Both the position numbers and the translations under genes were made by a program. Below the pieces are notes generated by a model. That model was not told the DNA's origin and ran no database searches. It saw only the letters and a list, made by a program, of their open reading frames with translations. Of a stretch of 64,000 nt of DNA, positions 49,348-57,807 are shown in pieces. The DNA is from Sorangium cellulosum So ce56 (GTDB taxonomy: Bacteria > Myxococcota_A > Polyangia > Polyangiales > Polyangiaceae). The stretch's first letter is position 1, and each line of letters begins with the position of its first letter. Where the stretch lies: positions 11,954,501 to 12,018,500 of the forward strand of contig NC_010162.1 of NCBI RefSeq assembly GCF_000067165.1. The letters are read 5' to 3'.

Positions 49348-50076
49348 ATGTCCGACGTGCAGAGACCGCTCCCGCCGAAAAAGGACGTCGCGCTGGCCCT
49401 CCTCGAGCGAGAGCCGAGCGTGTTCATCCACCTCGATCCGCGCCGGCCCGGTGTCTCCGTCCCCAAGTGGTTCACGGGACAGCCGCAGCTGATCCTCCAG
49501 GTCGGCATGAACATGGCGATCGCCATCCCCGACCTCAAGGTGGACGACGACGGGATCAGCTGCACCCTGTCGTTCAACCGCGCGCCGTTCTGGTGCCGCT
49601 TGCCGTGGCACGCGATCTGGGCGCTCGTGAGCGAGGACCAGCGCGGCATGGTGTGGCCCGAGGACATCCCGGCCGATCTCGCGGCGCAGAAGCAGCAGCG
49701 CCCCGCCGTCGCCCCGCCGCAGAAGCCCGCCAAGAGGCCGCGCCCCCGGCTCGCCGCCGTCGCGCCCCCTAGCGGCGACGACGAGCGGAGCGACGAGGCG
49801 GCGGACGAGGCGCGGGCGCGCGACAGGGCGCGCCCCCAGCTCGAGCCCGTGGAGGCCGGCGAGCGCCTCGGCGCGGGCGAGGCCCCGGCGCGGGACGCCG
49901 GCGCGCCCGTGAGGCCGCTCGCGCCGGTGCCGGCGCCGGCCCTCGCGCCGGTGCGGTCCACCGAGGAGCGCGAAGACGACGAATCGGGTGGCTCCGGTGA
50001 GCCCGAGCCCAAGCCTCGCCAAGGGGCGGGCAAGCCGAAGCGGGAACTGCCCCCCTATTTGCGGGTCATCAAGTAA
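49348..50076 (+). CDS. sspB: SspB-family ClpXP protease adaptor with long linker
   Basis: A 242-residue protein. Residues ~11-108 form the SspB fold (VFIHLDPRRPGVSVPKWF, AIAIPDLKVDDDGISCTLSF, MVWPEDIP), the part that binds substrate degrons such as ssrA. Residues ~109-230 are a Pro/Ala/Glu/Arg-rich disordered linker, much longer than in E. coli SspB. The protein ends LRVIK, close to the LRVVK end of E. coli SspB that docks on the ClpX N-domain. It should deliver tagged proteins to ClpXP. Start ATG 49348 is preferred over an in-frame ATG at 49288, which would add an unrelated basic segment. Confidence 0.85.
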   Translation: MSDVQRPLPPKKDVALALLEREPSVFIHLDPRRPGVSVPKWFTGQPQLILQVGMNMAIAIPDLKVDDDGISCTLSFNRAPFWCRLPWHAIWALVSEDQRGMVWPEDIPADLAAQKQQRPAVAPPQKPAKRPRPRLAAVAPPSGDDERSDEAADEARARDRARPQLEPVEAGERLGAGEAPARDAGAPVRPLAPVPAPALAPVRSTEEREDDESGGSGEPEPKPRQGAGKPKRELPPYLRVIK

Positions 50077-50132
50077 CGCTACTGACGCTACTGCTTGACG
50101 GTGCGGCTCGGCCATTCCAACTCTGGCCGGCC

Positions 50133-51383
50133 ATGCCTCGACCGTTGCAGCGCGTCCTGACTGCGCTCCTGCTCCTCGGCGTCGTCGTCGCCCTCGAGTT
50201 CGGCTTCGAGACCCTCTTGCCGGACGCTGCCTGGCGTCAGCTCGCCCTGTTCGCGATGGTCAACGTCATCGCGGCGCTCTCGCTCAACGTCATCAACGGC
50301 ATGGCCGGCCAGTTCTCGATCGGCCACGCCGGCTTCGTCGGGATCGGCGCGTACACCGGGGCGGTCGTGGCCGGCAACCTGCACCAGCACCTCGGCGGCG
50401 GCGACCCGCTCTTCGGCAACTCGTTCGTCGTGATGCCCGCGGCGCTGCTCGCGTCCGGGCTCGTCGCGGCCCTCTTCGGCCTCGTGGTCGGCCTGCCGAG
50501 CCTCCGGCTGCGCGGCGACTACCTCGCCATCGTGACCCTCGGGTTCGCCGAGATCTTCCGCCTGACGATCGCGACGGCGACGACCGGCGGCCCCGACCAG
50601 GGGGCGCTCGGCAAGCTCCTCGGGGCGCTCGGCGGCCCGATCGGCTACGCCGGCCCCGACGACACCGGCGTGCCGCAGTACGCCGGCCCGTTCTGGATCT
50701 TCGGCGCCGTCGTGCTCGCGACGATCCTCGCCTGGCGGCTGAAGTTCTCCGGCTGGGGCCGCGCGCTGCGCGCCCTCCGCGAGGACGAGATCGCCTCCGC
50801 CGCGGTGGGCGTCGATCCGACGCGCTACAAGGTCACGTCGTTCGTCATCTCCGCCGCCGGCGGCGGCATCGCCGGCGCCCTGCTCTCGTCGATGCGCGAC
50901 GGCAACCCCACGGTCCAGCCGGACCAGTTCACGTTCAACTACTCGTTCGACGCCATCACGATGGTGATCCTCGGCGGCTCGGGGAGCGTCTCCGGGGCGA
51001 TCCTCGGCGGCGTGTTCGTGACCTTCACGGTGAAGCTCATCGAGCAGCTGCAGGGCCTCGACAGCGTCCTCGCGCTGAAGGCGGCCTACCCCGCGCTCGA
51101 TCTGAACGCCCTCAGGATGGTGCTCTACGCGGCCATCCTCATCGGGCTGATGGTCCTCCGCCCCGAGGGGCTGTTCGGCGAGCGCGAGCTCTTCGGCCGT
51201 CGCTGGTCGCGCAGGAAGCGCTTCCCGGTGGGCCCGGCCGAGCCCGTCCCCGCCACGACCGGCGTGGAGGCGGGCGCCGGGCACGAGGGCGCGCCGCCCG
51301 GCCCGGGCGCGCCGCCCGATGAGCCGCCGCCCGGCATCACCGTCGGCCGCGAGCGCACGCCGGCCGGGAGGGAGCTCGAGTGA
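50133..51383 (+). CDS. livM: Branched-chain amino acid ABC transporter permease (LivM type)
   Basis: A 416-residue membrane protein with eight to ten helices. Signatures are ALSLNVINGMAGQFSIGHAG, GLVVGLPSLRLRGDYLAIVT, GWGRALRALREDEIASAAVG and ITMVILGGSGSVSGAILGG, all typical of LivM. A C-terminal Pro-rich extension (about 55 residues) after ERELFGRRWSRRKR is unusual. It forms half of the permease for leucine, isoleucine, valine or related acids. The other half (LivH) and the binding protein are not in the window. The stop overlaps the livG start (GTGA). Confidence 0.92.
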   Translation: MPRPLQRVLTALLLLGVVVALEFGFETLLPDAAWRQLALFAMVNVIAALSLNVINGMAGQFSIGHAGFVGIGAYTGAVVAGNLHQHLGGGDPLFGNSFVVMPAALLASGLVAALFGLVVGLPSLRLRGDYLAIVTLGFAEIFRLTIATATTGGPDQGALGKLLGALGGPIGYAGPDDTGVPQYAGPFWIFGAVVLATILAWRLKFSGWGRALRALREDEIASAAVGVDPTRYKVTSFVISAAGGGIAGALLSSMRDGNPTVQPDQFTFNYSFDAITMVILGGSGSVSGAILGGVFVTFTVKLIEQLQGLDSVLALKAAYPALDLNALRMVLYAAILIGLMVLRPEGLFGERELFGRRWSRRKRFPVGPAEPVPATTGVEAGAGHEGAPPGPGAPPDEPPPGITVGRERTPAGRELE

Positions 51384-52180
51384 ACCTCGATCTGAAGCAC
51401 GTGACCAAGCGGTTCGGCGGCCTGCGGGCGGTCGGCGACGTCTCCTTCACCGTGCCCGAGCGCTCGATCTTCGGGCTCATCGGCCCGAACGGCGCGGGCA
51501 AGACGACGGTGTTCAACCTGATCACCGGCGTCTACAAGCACGACGAGGGCGCGATCCGCTTCGGCGGGACCGACCTCGCGCCGCTCCGGCCGAGCCAGAT
51601 CGCGCGCCTCGGCATCGCCCGCACGTTCCAGAACATCCGCCTCTTCGGCCAGCTCACGGTGCTCGAGAACGTGCTCGTCGCCTGCGAGAACCTGCGGAGA
51701 TCCACGCTCGCCGCCGCCCTCGTGCGCTCGCCGTTCTTCTACAAGGACGAGCAGGAGATGACCGAGCGCGCCCTCTCGCTGCTCTCGGTGTTCAAGCTGG
51801 AGGACATGGCCGACGAGATCTCGACGTCGCTCTCGTACGGCAACCAGCGCCGCCTCGAGATCGCGCGGGCGATGATGCTCAAGCCGAGGCTGCTCCTGCT
51901 CGACGAGCCGGCGGCGGGCATGAACTACGGCGAGGCCGAGGGGCTCAAGCAGCAGATCCGCTGGCTGCGCGACACCTTCGACATCACGGTCGTGCTGGTC
52001 GAGCACAACATGCAGGTCGTGATGGGGGTGTGCGAGGAGATCCACGTCCTCGATCACGGCGAGACCATCTCGCACGGCACCCCGGAGGTCGTGCGCAGGG
52101 ACCCGAAGGTCCTCGCCGCGTACCTCGGCGAGGAGATCGACGACGAGGCGGCCGTCGCGGCGGCGGAGGAGCCCGCATGA
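51380..52180 (+). CDS. livG: Branched-chain amino acid ABC transporter ATP-binding protein (LivG type)
   Basis: A 266-residue ATPase from a GTG start. Walker A GPNGAGKTT, Q-loop RTFQNIRLFGQLTVLENVL, signature LSYGNQRRLEIARAM, Walker B LLLLDEPAAGMNYGE and the Glu-rich C-terminus are the LivG features. The LivG-specific loop FYKDEQEMTERAL is present. It pairs with LivF on the cytoplasmic face of the LivM permease. Four-base overlaps on both sides keep livM-livG-livF coupled. Confidence 0.94.
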   Translation: MNLDLKHVTKRFGGLRAVGDVSFTVPERSIFGLIGPNGAGKTTVFNLITGVYKHDEGAIRFGGTDLAPLRPSQIARLGIARTFQNIRLFGQLTVLENVLVACENLRRSTLAAALVRSPFFYKDEQEMTERALSLLSVFKLEDMADEISTSLSYGNQRRLEIARAMMLKPRLLLLDEPAAGMNYGEAEGLKQQIRWLRDTFDITVVLVEHNMQVVMGVCEEIHVLDHGETISHGTPEVVRRDPKVLAAYLGEEIDDEAAVAAAEEPA

Positions 52181-52935
52181 AGACATCGCATCCGACGCGG
52201 CAGCCCCCCTCGGTGGCCCCCGGCGACCCCCTGCTTGTCGTCGAGGATCTCGCGGTCAGCTACGGCGGCATCAAGGCCCTCAAGGGCGTCAGCCTCGAGG
52301 TGCGGCGCGGCGAGATCGTGGCGATGATCGGCGCGAACGGCGCCGGCAAGACGACCACGCTGAAGACGATCGTCCGCCTCCTCCCGATCGCCGCCGGCCG
52401 CGTCCGCTACGACGGCAAGGACCTCGCGTCCGTCTCGACGGAGGAGCTCGTCGCGGCCGGCGTCTCGCTCGTCCCGGAGGGGCGCGCGATCTTCTCGAAC
52501 CTCAGCGTCCGCGAGAACCTCGAGCTCGGCGCGTGGTGCCACAAGCACGGCCCCACCATGGCGGAGACCGTCGACGACGTGGTGAAGCTCTTCCCCCGGC
52601 TGGGCGAGCGCATGCACCAGCACGGCGGAACGCTCTCCGGCGGCGAGCAGCAGATGCTCGCGATCGGTCGGGCCATGATGGCGCGCCCCGCCATGCTGCT
52701 CCTCGACGAGCCCTCGCTCGGCATCGCGCCGCGGCTCGTCGCGGACATCTTCGAGTCGATCGCCAAGATCGCGGCGTCGGGAACAACCGTACTCCTCGTC
52801 GAGCAGAATACCCGACTGGCGCTCAAGTACTCGACGCGCGCCTACGTGCTCCGTACTGGGCAGATCGCCATGAGCGGCGAGTCGAAGGACCTCGCGGCGA
52901 ACGAAGAGATCCGCGCGGCCTACCTCGGCGGCTGA
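52177..52935 (+). CDS. livF: Branched-chain amino acid ABC transporter ATP-binding protein (LivF type)
   Basis: A 252-residue ATPase. Walker A GANGAGKTTT, VPEGRAIFSNLSVRENLELG, signature LSGGEQQMLAIGRAM and Walker B LLLLDEPSLGIAP identify the LivF group. It begins with a short Pro-rich leader before the domain. Together with LivG it forms the nucleotide-binding pair of the importer. It is the last gene of the cluster; a 285-bp spacer with 10-bp direct repeats follows. Confidence 0.94.
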   Translation: MKTSHPTRQPPSVAPGDPLLVVEDLAVSYGGIKALKGVSLEVRRGEIVAMIGANGAGKTTTLKTIVRLLPIAAGRVRYDGKDLASVSTEELVAAGVSLVPEGRAIFSNLSVRENLELGAWCHKHGPTMAETVDDVVKLFPRLGERMHQHGGTLSGGEQQMLAIGRAMMARPAMLLLDEPSLGIAPRLVADIFESIAKIAASGTTVLLVEQNTRLALKYSTRAYVLRTGQIAMSGESKDLAANEEIRAAYLGG

Positions 52936-53004
52936 TCCTGCCGTCCCCGCGCCGGTGCTCGTCGGCGCTTCGCGATTCCCCGAGCGGGTCGCAGATGGGC
53001 CATC

Positions 53005-53044
53005 GCGGATCACGGCGGATCGCAGCGGATCACAGCGGATCACA
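53005..53044. repeat. Four 10-bp direct repeats GCGGATCACA-type
   Basis: GCGGAT recurs at 53005, 53015, 53025 and 53035 with the four-base filler CACG, CGCA, CACA and CACA. The 10-bp period equals about one helical turn. It lies behind the liv operon and upstream of the pseudo-receiver gene. It could be a protein-binding array or a slippage repeat. Confidence 0.75.
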
Positions 53045-53220
53045 AAAGAAACAGGCAGAGAGCGCTGGTGTTTCAAGCGCGTATCAACGCATCGCGTGAT
53101 GCGCTGAGGCGCGATTGATATCGCTCTTTGCCGAATATGGAGTATGGTCACTGTGAGCCAGGCCATGAAGACCTGGTTTTCACAGCGGCGGCCAGAGCCG
53201 GCCGCTGACGGGGGATACCC

Positions 53221-53595
53221 ATGGAGATTGAGAGCACGACCCGCGTCCTGGTGATCGATGACGACGCCAGCAACTCCCAGCCGCTCGTCCACTTCCTCTC
53301 ATCCCGGGACTACACGGTGGAGACGTGCTGCGGGCTCGGCCATGCGCGTGACGTGCTTGCCCGCTGGCGTCCTCATGTGATGGTGCTCGTGCCCCGGGAG
53401 GAAGCGGAGCTCCACAGCGAGATGGAGGAGCTCCGCCGCATGTCGCCGCGCGTGCCCGTCGTGGTGCTCACGCCCGCGGTCGGCCCCGAGCTCATCCTGG
53501 ACATGGAGGCGTTTGCGCCCACGGTGCCCGCGTGCCCGTCGCGCGGCCTCGCGTACATCGAGTCTGCGGTGGCCGACGCCTCGGCGATGGGTTGA
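53221..53595 (+). CDS. Degenerate response-regulator receiver (pseudo-REC)
   Basis: A 124-residue single-domain protein that starts behind GGGGGAT. The REC fold is visible: LVIDDDASN at the acidic pocket (Asp13-Asp15), strand HVMVLVP, helix RREEAELHSE-like and the conserved Thr84 in VVVLTPAV. The phospho-acceptor Asp is replaced by Val57 and the late Lys by Cys105, so phosphorylation by a histidine kinase is not expected. It may work as a phosphorylation-independent interaction domain. It is a single gene with a long low-GC upstream region, which suggests separate control. Confidence 0.82.
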   Translation: MEIESTTRVLVIDDDASNSQPLVHFLSSRDYTVETCCGLGHARDVLARWRPHVMVLVPREEAELHSEMEELRRMSPRVPVVVLTPAVGPELILDMEAFAPTVPACPSRGLAYIESAVADASAMG

Positions 53596-53686
53596 CCGCG
53601 CTGACCGCGGCCGGCCTCGGAGCGGGGCCCGCGCGCGCCGCGGGCCGGGTCCCACCCGGGGCAGGCGCCCACCGCATCGGCTCGCC

Positions 53687-54727
53687 TCAGGCGGACGGCT
53701 CGAGCCCGTCCGGCAACCCGTCGAAGAACTCGTCCACCACGGACGCGAGCCAGGCGCGCACCGGTCCGGTCGCGCACATGCTCCTCACGACGGGCCAGAG
53801 CGCGTCCGCGAGCGCGCCGACGTCGAGCTCGGGCGCGATCCCGAGCCGCCCCAGCGCGTCGCCGAGCGGCTCGCGCGCGTGCGCCGCGACGAACGCCGCG
53901 ATCGCCTCGCTGGTCCGCGCCCGGACGGGCCGATCCCGGAGCAGCTGCGCGGCGATGTCGGCGCCGAGCTCCTCGGCGATCGTCGAGCTCTTCGCGTCGA
54001 GCTGACCGACGAGCGCGCAGATCTCCTGCTCCAGCACCCACGTGGCGACCTGCTTGCGCAGGCCGACGAACTCGGGGGTGTCGCCCTTGGCGACGAGGAG
54101 GTCGTGCACCTGGCGCATCGCCGTGCGCGAGAACCCCTGCAAGAACCGGCGGATCTCCGGCTCGAGCCGCCGCTCGAACTCGCCCCGCATCGCGCCCATC
54201 GTCTTGCCGACGCCGCCGAGGCCGAAGGGGGCGACCCGCTTGAGGAGCGCGGGCAGGCCCCACTCGGCGAAGAACGGGTTCACCTTCTCGGAGAACTCCA
54301 TCAGCGTGTCGTAGAGGACGTCGCGCATCACCGCGTCGAGCGCCGCGCTCTCCAGCACCTCGCGCACGAGCCGCTCCGGCACGATCTTCGGCTGCTCGAG
54401 GATGCGGTCGAGCTTGTCGCGGGCGCCCTCCGGCAGGAGCTCCTTCGCGCTCCGCCGCTCGGCGCGCGCCGCCTCGACGAGCGCCGCGAGCGCCGCGGCG
54501 GCCGCGGGCCGGACCGCCCGCCGGAGCGGCTCCTCCGCCGCCAGCGCCTCGAGCGCGCGCCCGATCGCCCCCGCGTCCACGAGCTCGCCGAGCGGCGTCG
54601 CGAGCAGCGCCGCGAAGCCGGCAGGCAGCCGCTCCCGGAAGTCGCGCGCCGCCGCCTCCGAGACGAGCCGCGCCTCGAGGAACGCGATCTGACGAGCCTT
54701 CAGTTCATTAAGTAGCGCGCGATCCAT
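53687..54727 (-). CDS. Conserved helical protein of unknown function
   Basis: A 346-residue, soluble, mostly alpha-helical protein rich in Ala, Glu, Arg and Leu. It begins MDRALLNELKARQIAFLEAR and contains KELLPEGARDKLDRILEQP, RDVLYDTLMEFSEKVNPFF and a Gly-rich turn at FGLGGVGKTMGAM that resembles a P-loop but lacks the required spacing. No signal peptide or membrane segment is visible. I know no characterised family for it; similar long helical proteins are frequent in myxobacteria. Its ATG faces the glycosyltransferase gene across 511 bp. Confidence 0.68.
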   Translation of the reverse strand: MDRALLNELKARQIAFLEARLVSEAAARDFRERLPAGFAALLATPLGELVDAGAIGRALEALAAEEPLRRAVRPAAAAALAALVEAARAERRSAKELLPEGARDKLDRILEQPKIVPERLVREVLESAALDAVMRDVLYDTLMEFSEKVNPFFAEWGLPALLKRVAPFGLGGVGKTMGAMRGEFERRLEPEIRRFLQGFSRTAMRQVHDLLVAKGDTPEFVGLRKQVATWVLEQEICALVGQLDAKSSTIAEELGADIAAQLLRDRPVRARTSEAIAAFVAAHAREPLGDALGRLGIAPELDVGALADALWPVVRSMCATGPVRAWLASVVDEFFDGLPDGLEPSA

Positions 54728-55238
54728 CCGGGAACCGATAGCCTTGAGCCCCCGCTGGTGCCAGGCGCAGATGACCCCGGGCCTCCGCCGACGTGGCGCG
54801 CGGCGCCTGGCCTCCGCTCGGCCCCCGAAATCGCGCAGTACTGTGAATCTGCCCAGCGGGTGAGCACCTTACTCCTTGAACGTGGTTTCGGAGGAGCCTT
54901 ACCAAAAACACCTTACTTGGAGCTCCAGTATCCGGGGACCCCCTGAGTCGGCGCGCCGCTCGCGCACGTGCGTTCGTGCGGCGGACCTGCGGGCAGCGCC
55001 GCGCGCCCGGGCGAAGCGGGATTGTCGGTGATTGTCATTTCCCGCGGGGCGCGACTCGGGCCGAAGTCAACTTTGCGGGCCTCGCGACAGAGAGTTGCAA
55101 CGAATTACAAGTGCCTGACAACTTCGGATCCGGCGGATGGTACGCGTTCGTTGTCTGTCGGCGCCTGCAGGGGTGGAGAACGGCGCTCTCGCCCGTCCCC
55201 ACGGCTGCACGGCAACCCGCCGGCGGTAGGTGCTCGCG
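54728..55238. other. 511-bp divergent spacer between an unknown gene and a glycosyltransferase
   Basis: It must hold the promoters for both divergent genes. A TTGCAA element with a 17-bp gap to ACAACT (around 55094-55122) is a weak candidate for the rightward promoter. A frame at 54758-54946 (+) ends in LLERGFGGALPKTPYLELQ, which looks protein-like but has no supporting start signal; it was not called. Base composition at 55060-55130 is AT-richer than average. Confidence 0.45.
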
Positions 55239-56804
55239 ATGCTCTCCCTGCTGCTCTGTGTCCTCTACTTCGGCGTGCTGATCGGCCTCAGCGGCTACGG
55301 CCTGCACCGGCTGCACCTCGTGGTCCTCTGTCGCCTGAACCGCGCGAAGATCACCCGCGCGCAGGAGGTCGCGGCCCTGACCGATCGCGACCTCCCGCCG
55401 GTGACGATCCAGCTCCCGCTCTTCAACGAGTCGACGGTCGCGGCGCGGCTGCTCGATGCCGTCGCGAAGATGGACTACCCGCGCGACAAGCTGGAGATCC
55501 AGGTGCTCGACGACTCGACGGACGAGACGCAGGGCCTCGTCCGCGCGCACGTCGAGCGGCTGCGCGCGCTGGGCCTCGACGCGGTGTACCTGCACCGGGT
55601 GGACCGCGTCGGCTACAAGGCGGGGGCGCTCGACGCGGGGCTCAAGATCGCGAAGGGCGAGCTGGTCGCGATCTTCGACGCCGACTTCATCCCGCAGCCG
55701 GACTTCGTGCGGTCCATCGTCGGCCACTTCGAGGACCCGACGGTCGGCATGGTGCAGACGCGGTGGGGCCACCTGAACCGCGACGTCTCGATCCTCACGC
55801 AGGTGCAGGCGCTCATGCTCGACGGCCACCACCTCGTCGAGAACCGCGCGCGCTTCGGCGCGGGCCTCCTGTTCAACTTCTCCGGCACCGGGGGGATGTG
55901 GCGCAAGGACGCCATCCGCGAGGCGGGCGGCTGGCAGCACGACACGCTGACCGAGGACCTCGACCTGTCGTACAGGGCGCAGCTCGCGGGCTACCGCTTC
56001 GTCTACCGCGAGGATGTCGTCTCGCCGGCGGAGCTCCCCGAGGACATCTCGGCGCTGCGCGCGCAGCAGTACCGCTGGGCCAAGGGGACGGTGCAGACGG
56101 CGCGCAAGCTGATGGCGACCGTGCTGAGCGCCAAGCTCTCGCTCGGGCAGCGGATCGAGGCGTTCTTCCACCTCACGCCGCACTTCGCCTACCCGCTGCT
56201 GGTGCTGCTGAGCGTCCTCTTGCTGCCGGCGCTCGTGCTGTTCCCCGCGGCCGACACGCTGACGATGATCGCCATCGACCTGCCGCTCTGCACGGCGACG
56301 ACGGGGTCGCTCGCGGCGTTCTACATGCTGGCCGAGACGGCGCAGGGCCGCTCGCGCTGGGGCGCGGTCAGGCGCCTGCCGATGCTCATCGCGCTCGGGA
56401 CGGGGCTCGCGCCGTACCTGTCGAAGGCCGTGATCGAGGGGCTCCGCAGCATGTCCGGCGAGTTCGTCCGGACGCCGAAGCAGGGCGACAACAAGGGCCG
56501 GTACAAGGTCCGCACGGACCTGCCGATCACCGAGGCGATGCTCGCGGTGCTGTCGTGCGGCGCGGTTGTCGCGTCCGTGGAGACGGGGCACTACTTCGCC
56601 ACGCCGTTCGCGGTGCTCTTCGCCGTCGGCTACCTCTACGTGGCGTTCCTGGTCATCCAGGAGCAGATCGTGCGCCGCCGCGACGTGGCCTCGAGCGCGC
56701 CGGTCGTCGGCTGGAGCGACGCGCGGCCGGGCGAGGCGGCCGTCGTCGGCGCCTGGTCCCGGCAGTCGACGAAGGAACGCCACCTCGGCGATCTTGCCGT
56801 CTGA
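55239..56804 (+). CDS. Cellulose-synthase-like family 2 glycosyltransferase
   Basis: A 521-residue membrane enzyme. After one N-terminal helix the GT2 domain shows the catalytic set: VLDDSTDET (Asp91/Asp92), IFDADFIPQPDF (Asp147, Asp149), TLTEDLDLS (Asp240) and the QQYRW product-binding motif (276-280). About four C-terminal helices follow, so polymer synthesis may be coupled to export through the inner membrane. It resembles the CslA / beta-mannan-synthase-like group rather than true BcsA, since no PilZ domain is present. Which sugar is polymerised is unknown. An in-frame GTG at 55230 would add three residues. Confidence 0.87.
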   Translation: MLSLLLCVLYFGVLIGLSGYGLHRLHLVVLCRLNRAKITRAQEVAALTDRDLPPVTIQLPLFNESTVAARLLDAVAKMDYPRDKLEIQVLDDSTDETQGLVRAHVERLRALGLDAVYLHRVDRVGYKAGALDAGLKIAKGELVAIFDADFIPQPDFVRSIVGHFEDPTVGMVQTRWGHLNRDVSILTQVQALMLDGHHLVENRARFGAGLLFNFSGTGGMWRKDAIREAGGWQHDTLTEDLDLSYRAQLAGYRFVYREDVVSPAELPEDISALRAQQYRWAKGTVQTARKLMATVLSAKLSLGQRIEAFFHLTPHFAYPLLVLLSVLLLPALVLFPAADTLTMIAIDLPLCTATTGSLAAFYMLAETAQGRSRWGAVRRLPMLIALGTGLAPYLSKAVIEGLRSMSGEFVRTPKQGDNKGRYKVRTDLPITEAMLAVLSCGAVVASVETGHYFATPFAVLFAVGYLYVAFLVIQEQIVRRRDVASSAPVVGWSDARPGEAAVVGAWSRQSTKERHLGDLAV

Positions 56805-57124
56805 GCGGATCGTCGCCGCCGAGCCCATCCTGCGCCCGTGGTCGCGCCGGTGAGCCTGCCGGGTTCCTGGCCGCCGGACCGAGGGTGCGAGGTGTGGGGC
56901 GCTGCTCGTGGGGTCGCGGGTTCGCTCCGAGCGCTGCGTTGCTCGGGGGGGCTCCACGAAGCGTGCCTGGTGCACCTCGGGCGAAGCCTGCGTAACCCCC
57001 TAGACCTTACCGACGCACGCTGGCATTCTGCCCTCCAGGCCGGTCGGGGGACCGCACGCGGCTTCCTGAACGGTCTTCAGGGGTTGCGGCGCGTCCCCCC
57101 TTCTGCAAGGGCGATGGGGGTGTC
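56805..57124. other. 320-bp spacer before ihfA
   Basis: It holds the promoter region of the ihfA operon. The only distinct structure is the short dyad CCTGAA-5-TTCAGG at 57065-57081 near the start. No gene is supported. Confidence 0.5.
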
Positions 57125-57430
57125 ATGACGAAAGCCGAAATCGTTCAGGCGGTCTACTCCCGCCTTGGGGGCTTCTCGAAGAAGGAATCTGCCGATCTGG
57201 TGGACCTCGTGTTCGAGACCATGAAGGAAACCCTGGGTCGCGGGGAGAAGATCAAGATCTCTGGATTCGGCAACTTCGTGCTGCGCGACAAGCGCCAGCG
57301 GCAGGGTCGCAACCCCCAGACCGGCGACCCCATCCTGATCACGGAGCGCCGGGTCCTGAACTTCAAGGCGAGCCAGATCTTGAAGCAGGCCCTCAACCCG
57401 CGTGAGACGGCCTCGGCGGCCGAGGAGTAG
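57125..57430 (+). CDS. ihfA: Integration host factor subunit alpha
   Basis: A 101-residue DNA-bending protein of the HU/IHF family. MTKAEIVQAVYSRLGGFSKK opens the dimer-forming helices, and the beta-arm contains RQRQGRNPQTGDPI with the essential Pro (in NPQTG) that intercalates DNA. KISGFGNFVLRDK and the TERRVLNFKASQILKQAL end are the IhfA-type features that distinguish it from HU. It would bind DNA as a heterodimer with IhfB, organise the nucleoid and assist recombination and sigma-54 promoters. The MerR gene six bases behind it is the usual neighbour in proteobacteria. Confidence 0.92.
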   Translation: MTKAEIVQAVYSRLGGFSKKESADLVDLVFETMKETLGRGEKIKISGFGNFVLRDKRQRQGRNPQTGDPILITERRVLNFKASQILKQALNPRETASAAEE

Positions 57431-57435
57431 ACCGC

Positions 57436-57807
57436 TTGGCGGTGCGCGCGCAGCTTCCGGCGAAGCTGTACTACCGGATCGGCGAGGTGGCCGGCATCGT
57501 GGGGGTCGAGCCGCACGTGCTCCGGTACTGGGAGACCGAGTTCCGCTCCATCCGCCCGCAGAAGTCGGCGAAGGGGCAGCGGGTCTACAGCCGGCGCGAC
57601 GTCGAGACGCTCCTCAAGGTCAAGGAGCTGCTCTACTCGCACCGCTTCACGATCGCGGGCGCGCGGCGCAAGCTGCGCGAGGGCGGCATCGAGCCGCCGG
57701 CGCCGGACGCGGGCGCGAGCAGCGAGGAGGTGCAGCGGATGCGCACGGCCCTCGTCGAGATCCGGACCGAGGTGATCGCGCTGATGGATGAGCTCGAGCG
57801 CGTCTGA
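57436..57807 (+). CDS. MerR-family transcriptional regulator, ihfA-linked
   Basis: A 123-residue protein with a MerR winged HTH at residues ~12-80: YRIGEVAGIVGVEPHVLRYW, the ETEF turn, and KGQRVYSRRDVETLLKVKEL. A short dimerisation helix follows (MRTALVEIRTEVIALMDEL). No ligand or metal-binding Cys is present. A TTG start just after the ihfA stop is the only one that preserves the complete HTH. Genes of this type follow ihfA in many proteobacteria; their target is poorly defined. Its end overlaps the next gene by 20 bases. Confidence 0.83.
   Translation: MAVRAQLPAKLYYRIGEVAGIVGVEPHVLRYWETEFRSIRPQKSAKGQRVYSRRDVETLLKVKELLYSHRFTIAGARRKLREGGIEPPAPDAGASSEEVQRMRTALVEIRTEVIALMDELERV

Noticed and set aside
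53880..54260. P-loop-like GLGGVGKT in the unknown protein at 53687-54727
   Set aside because: The motif lacks a following strand/helix pattern and Walker B; it sits in a Gly turn between helices, so an ATPase role is not supported.
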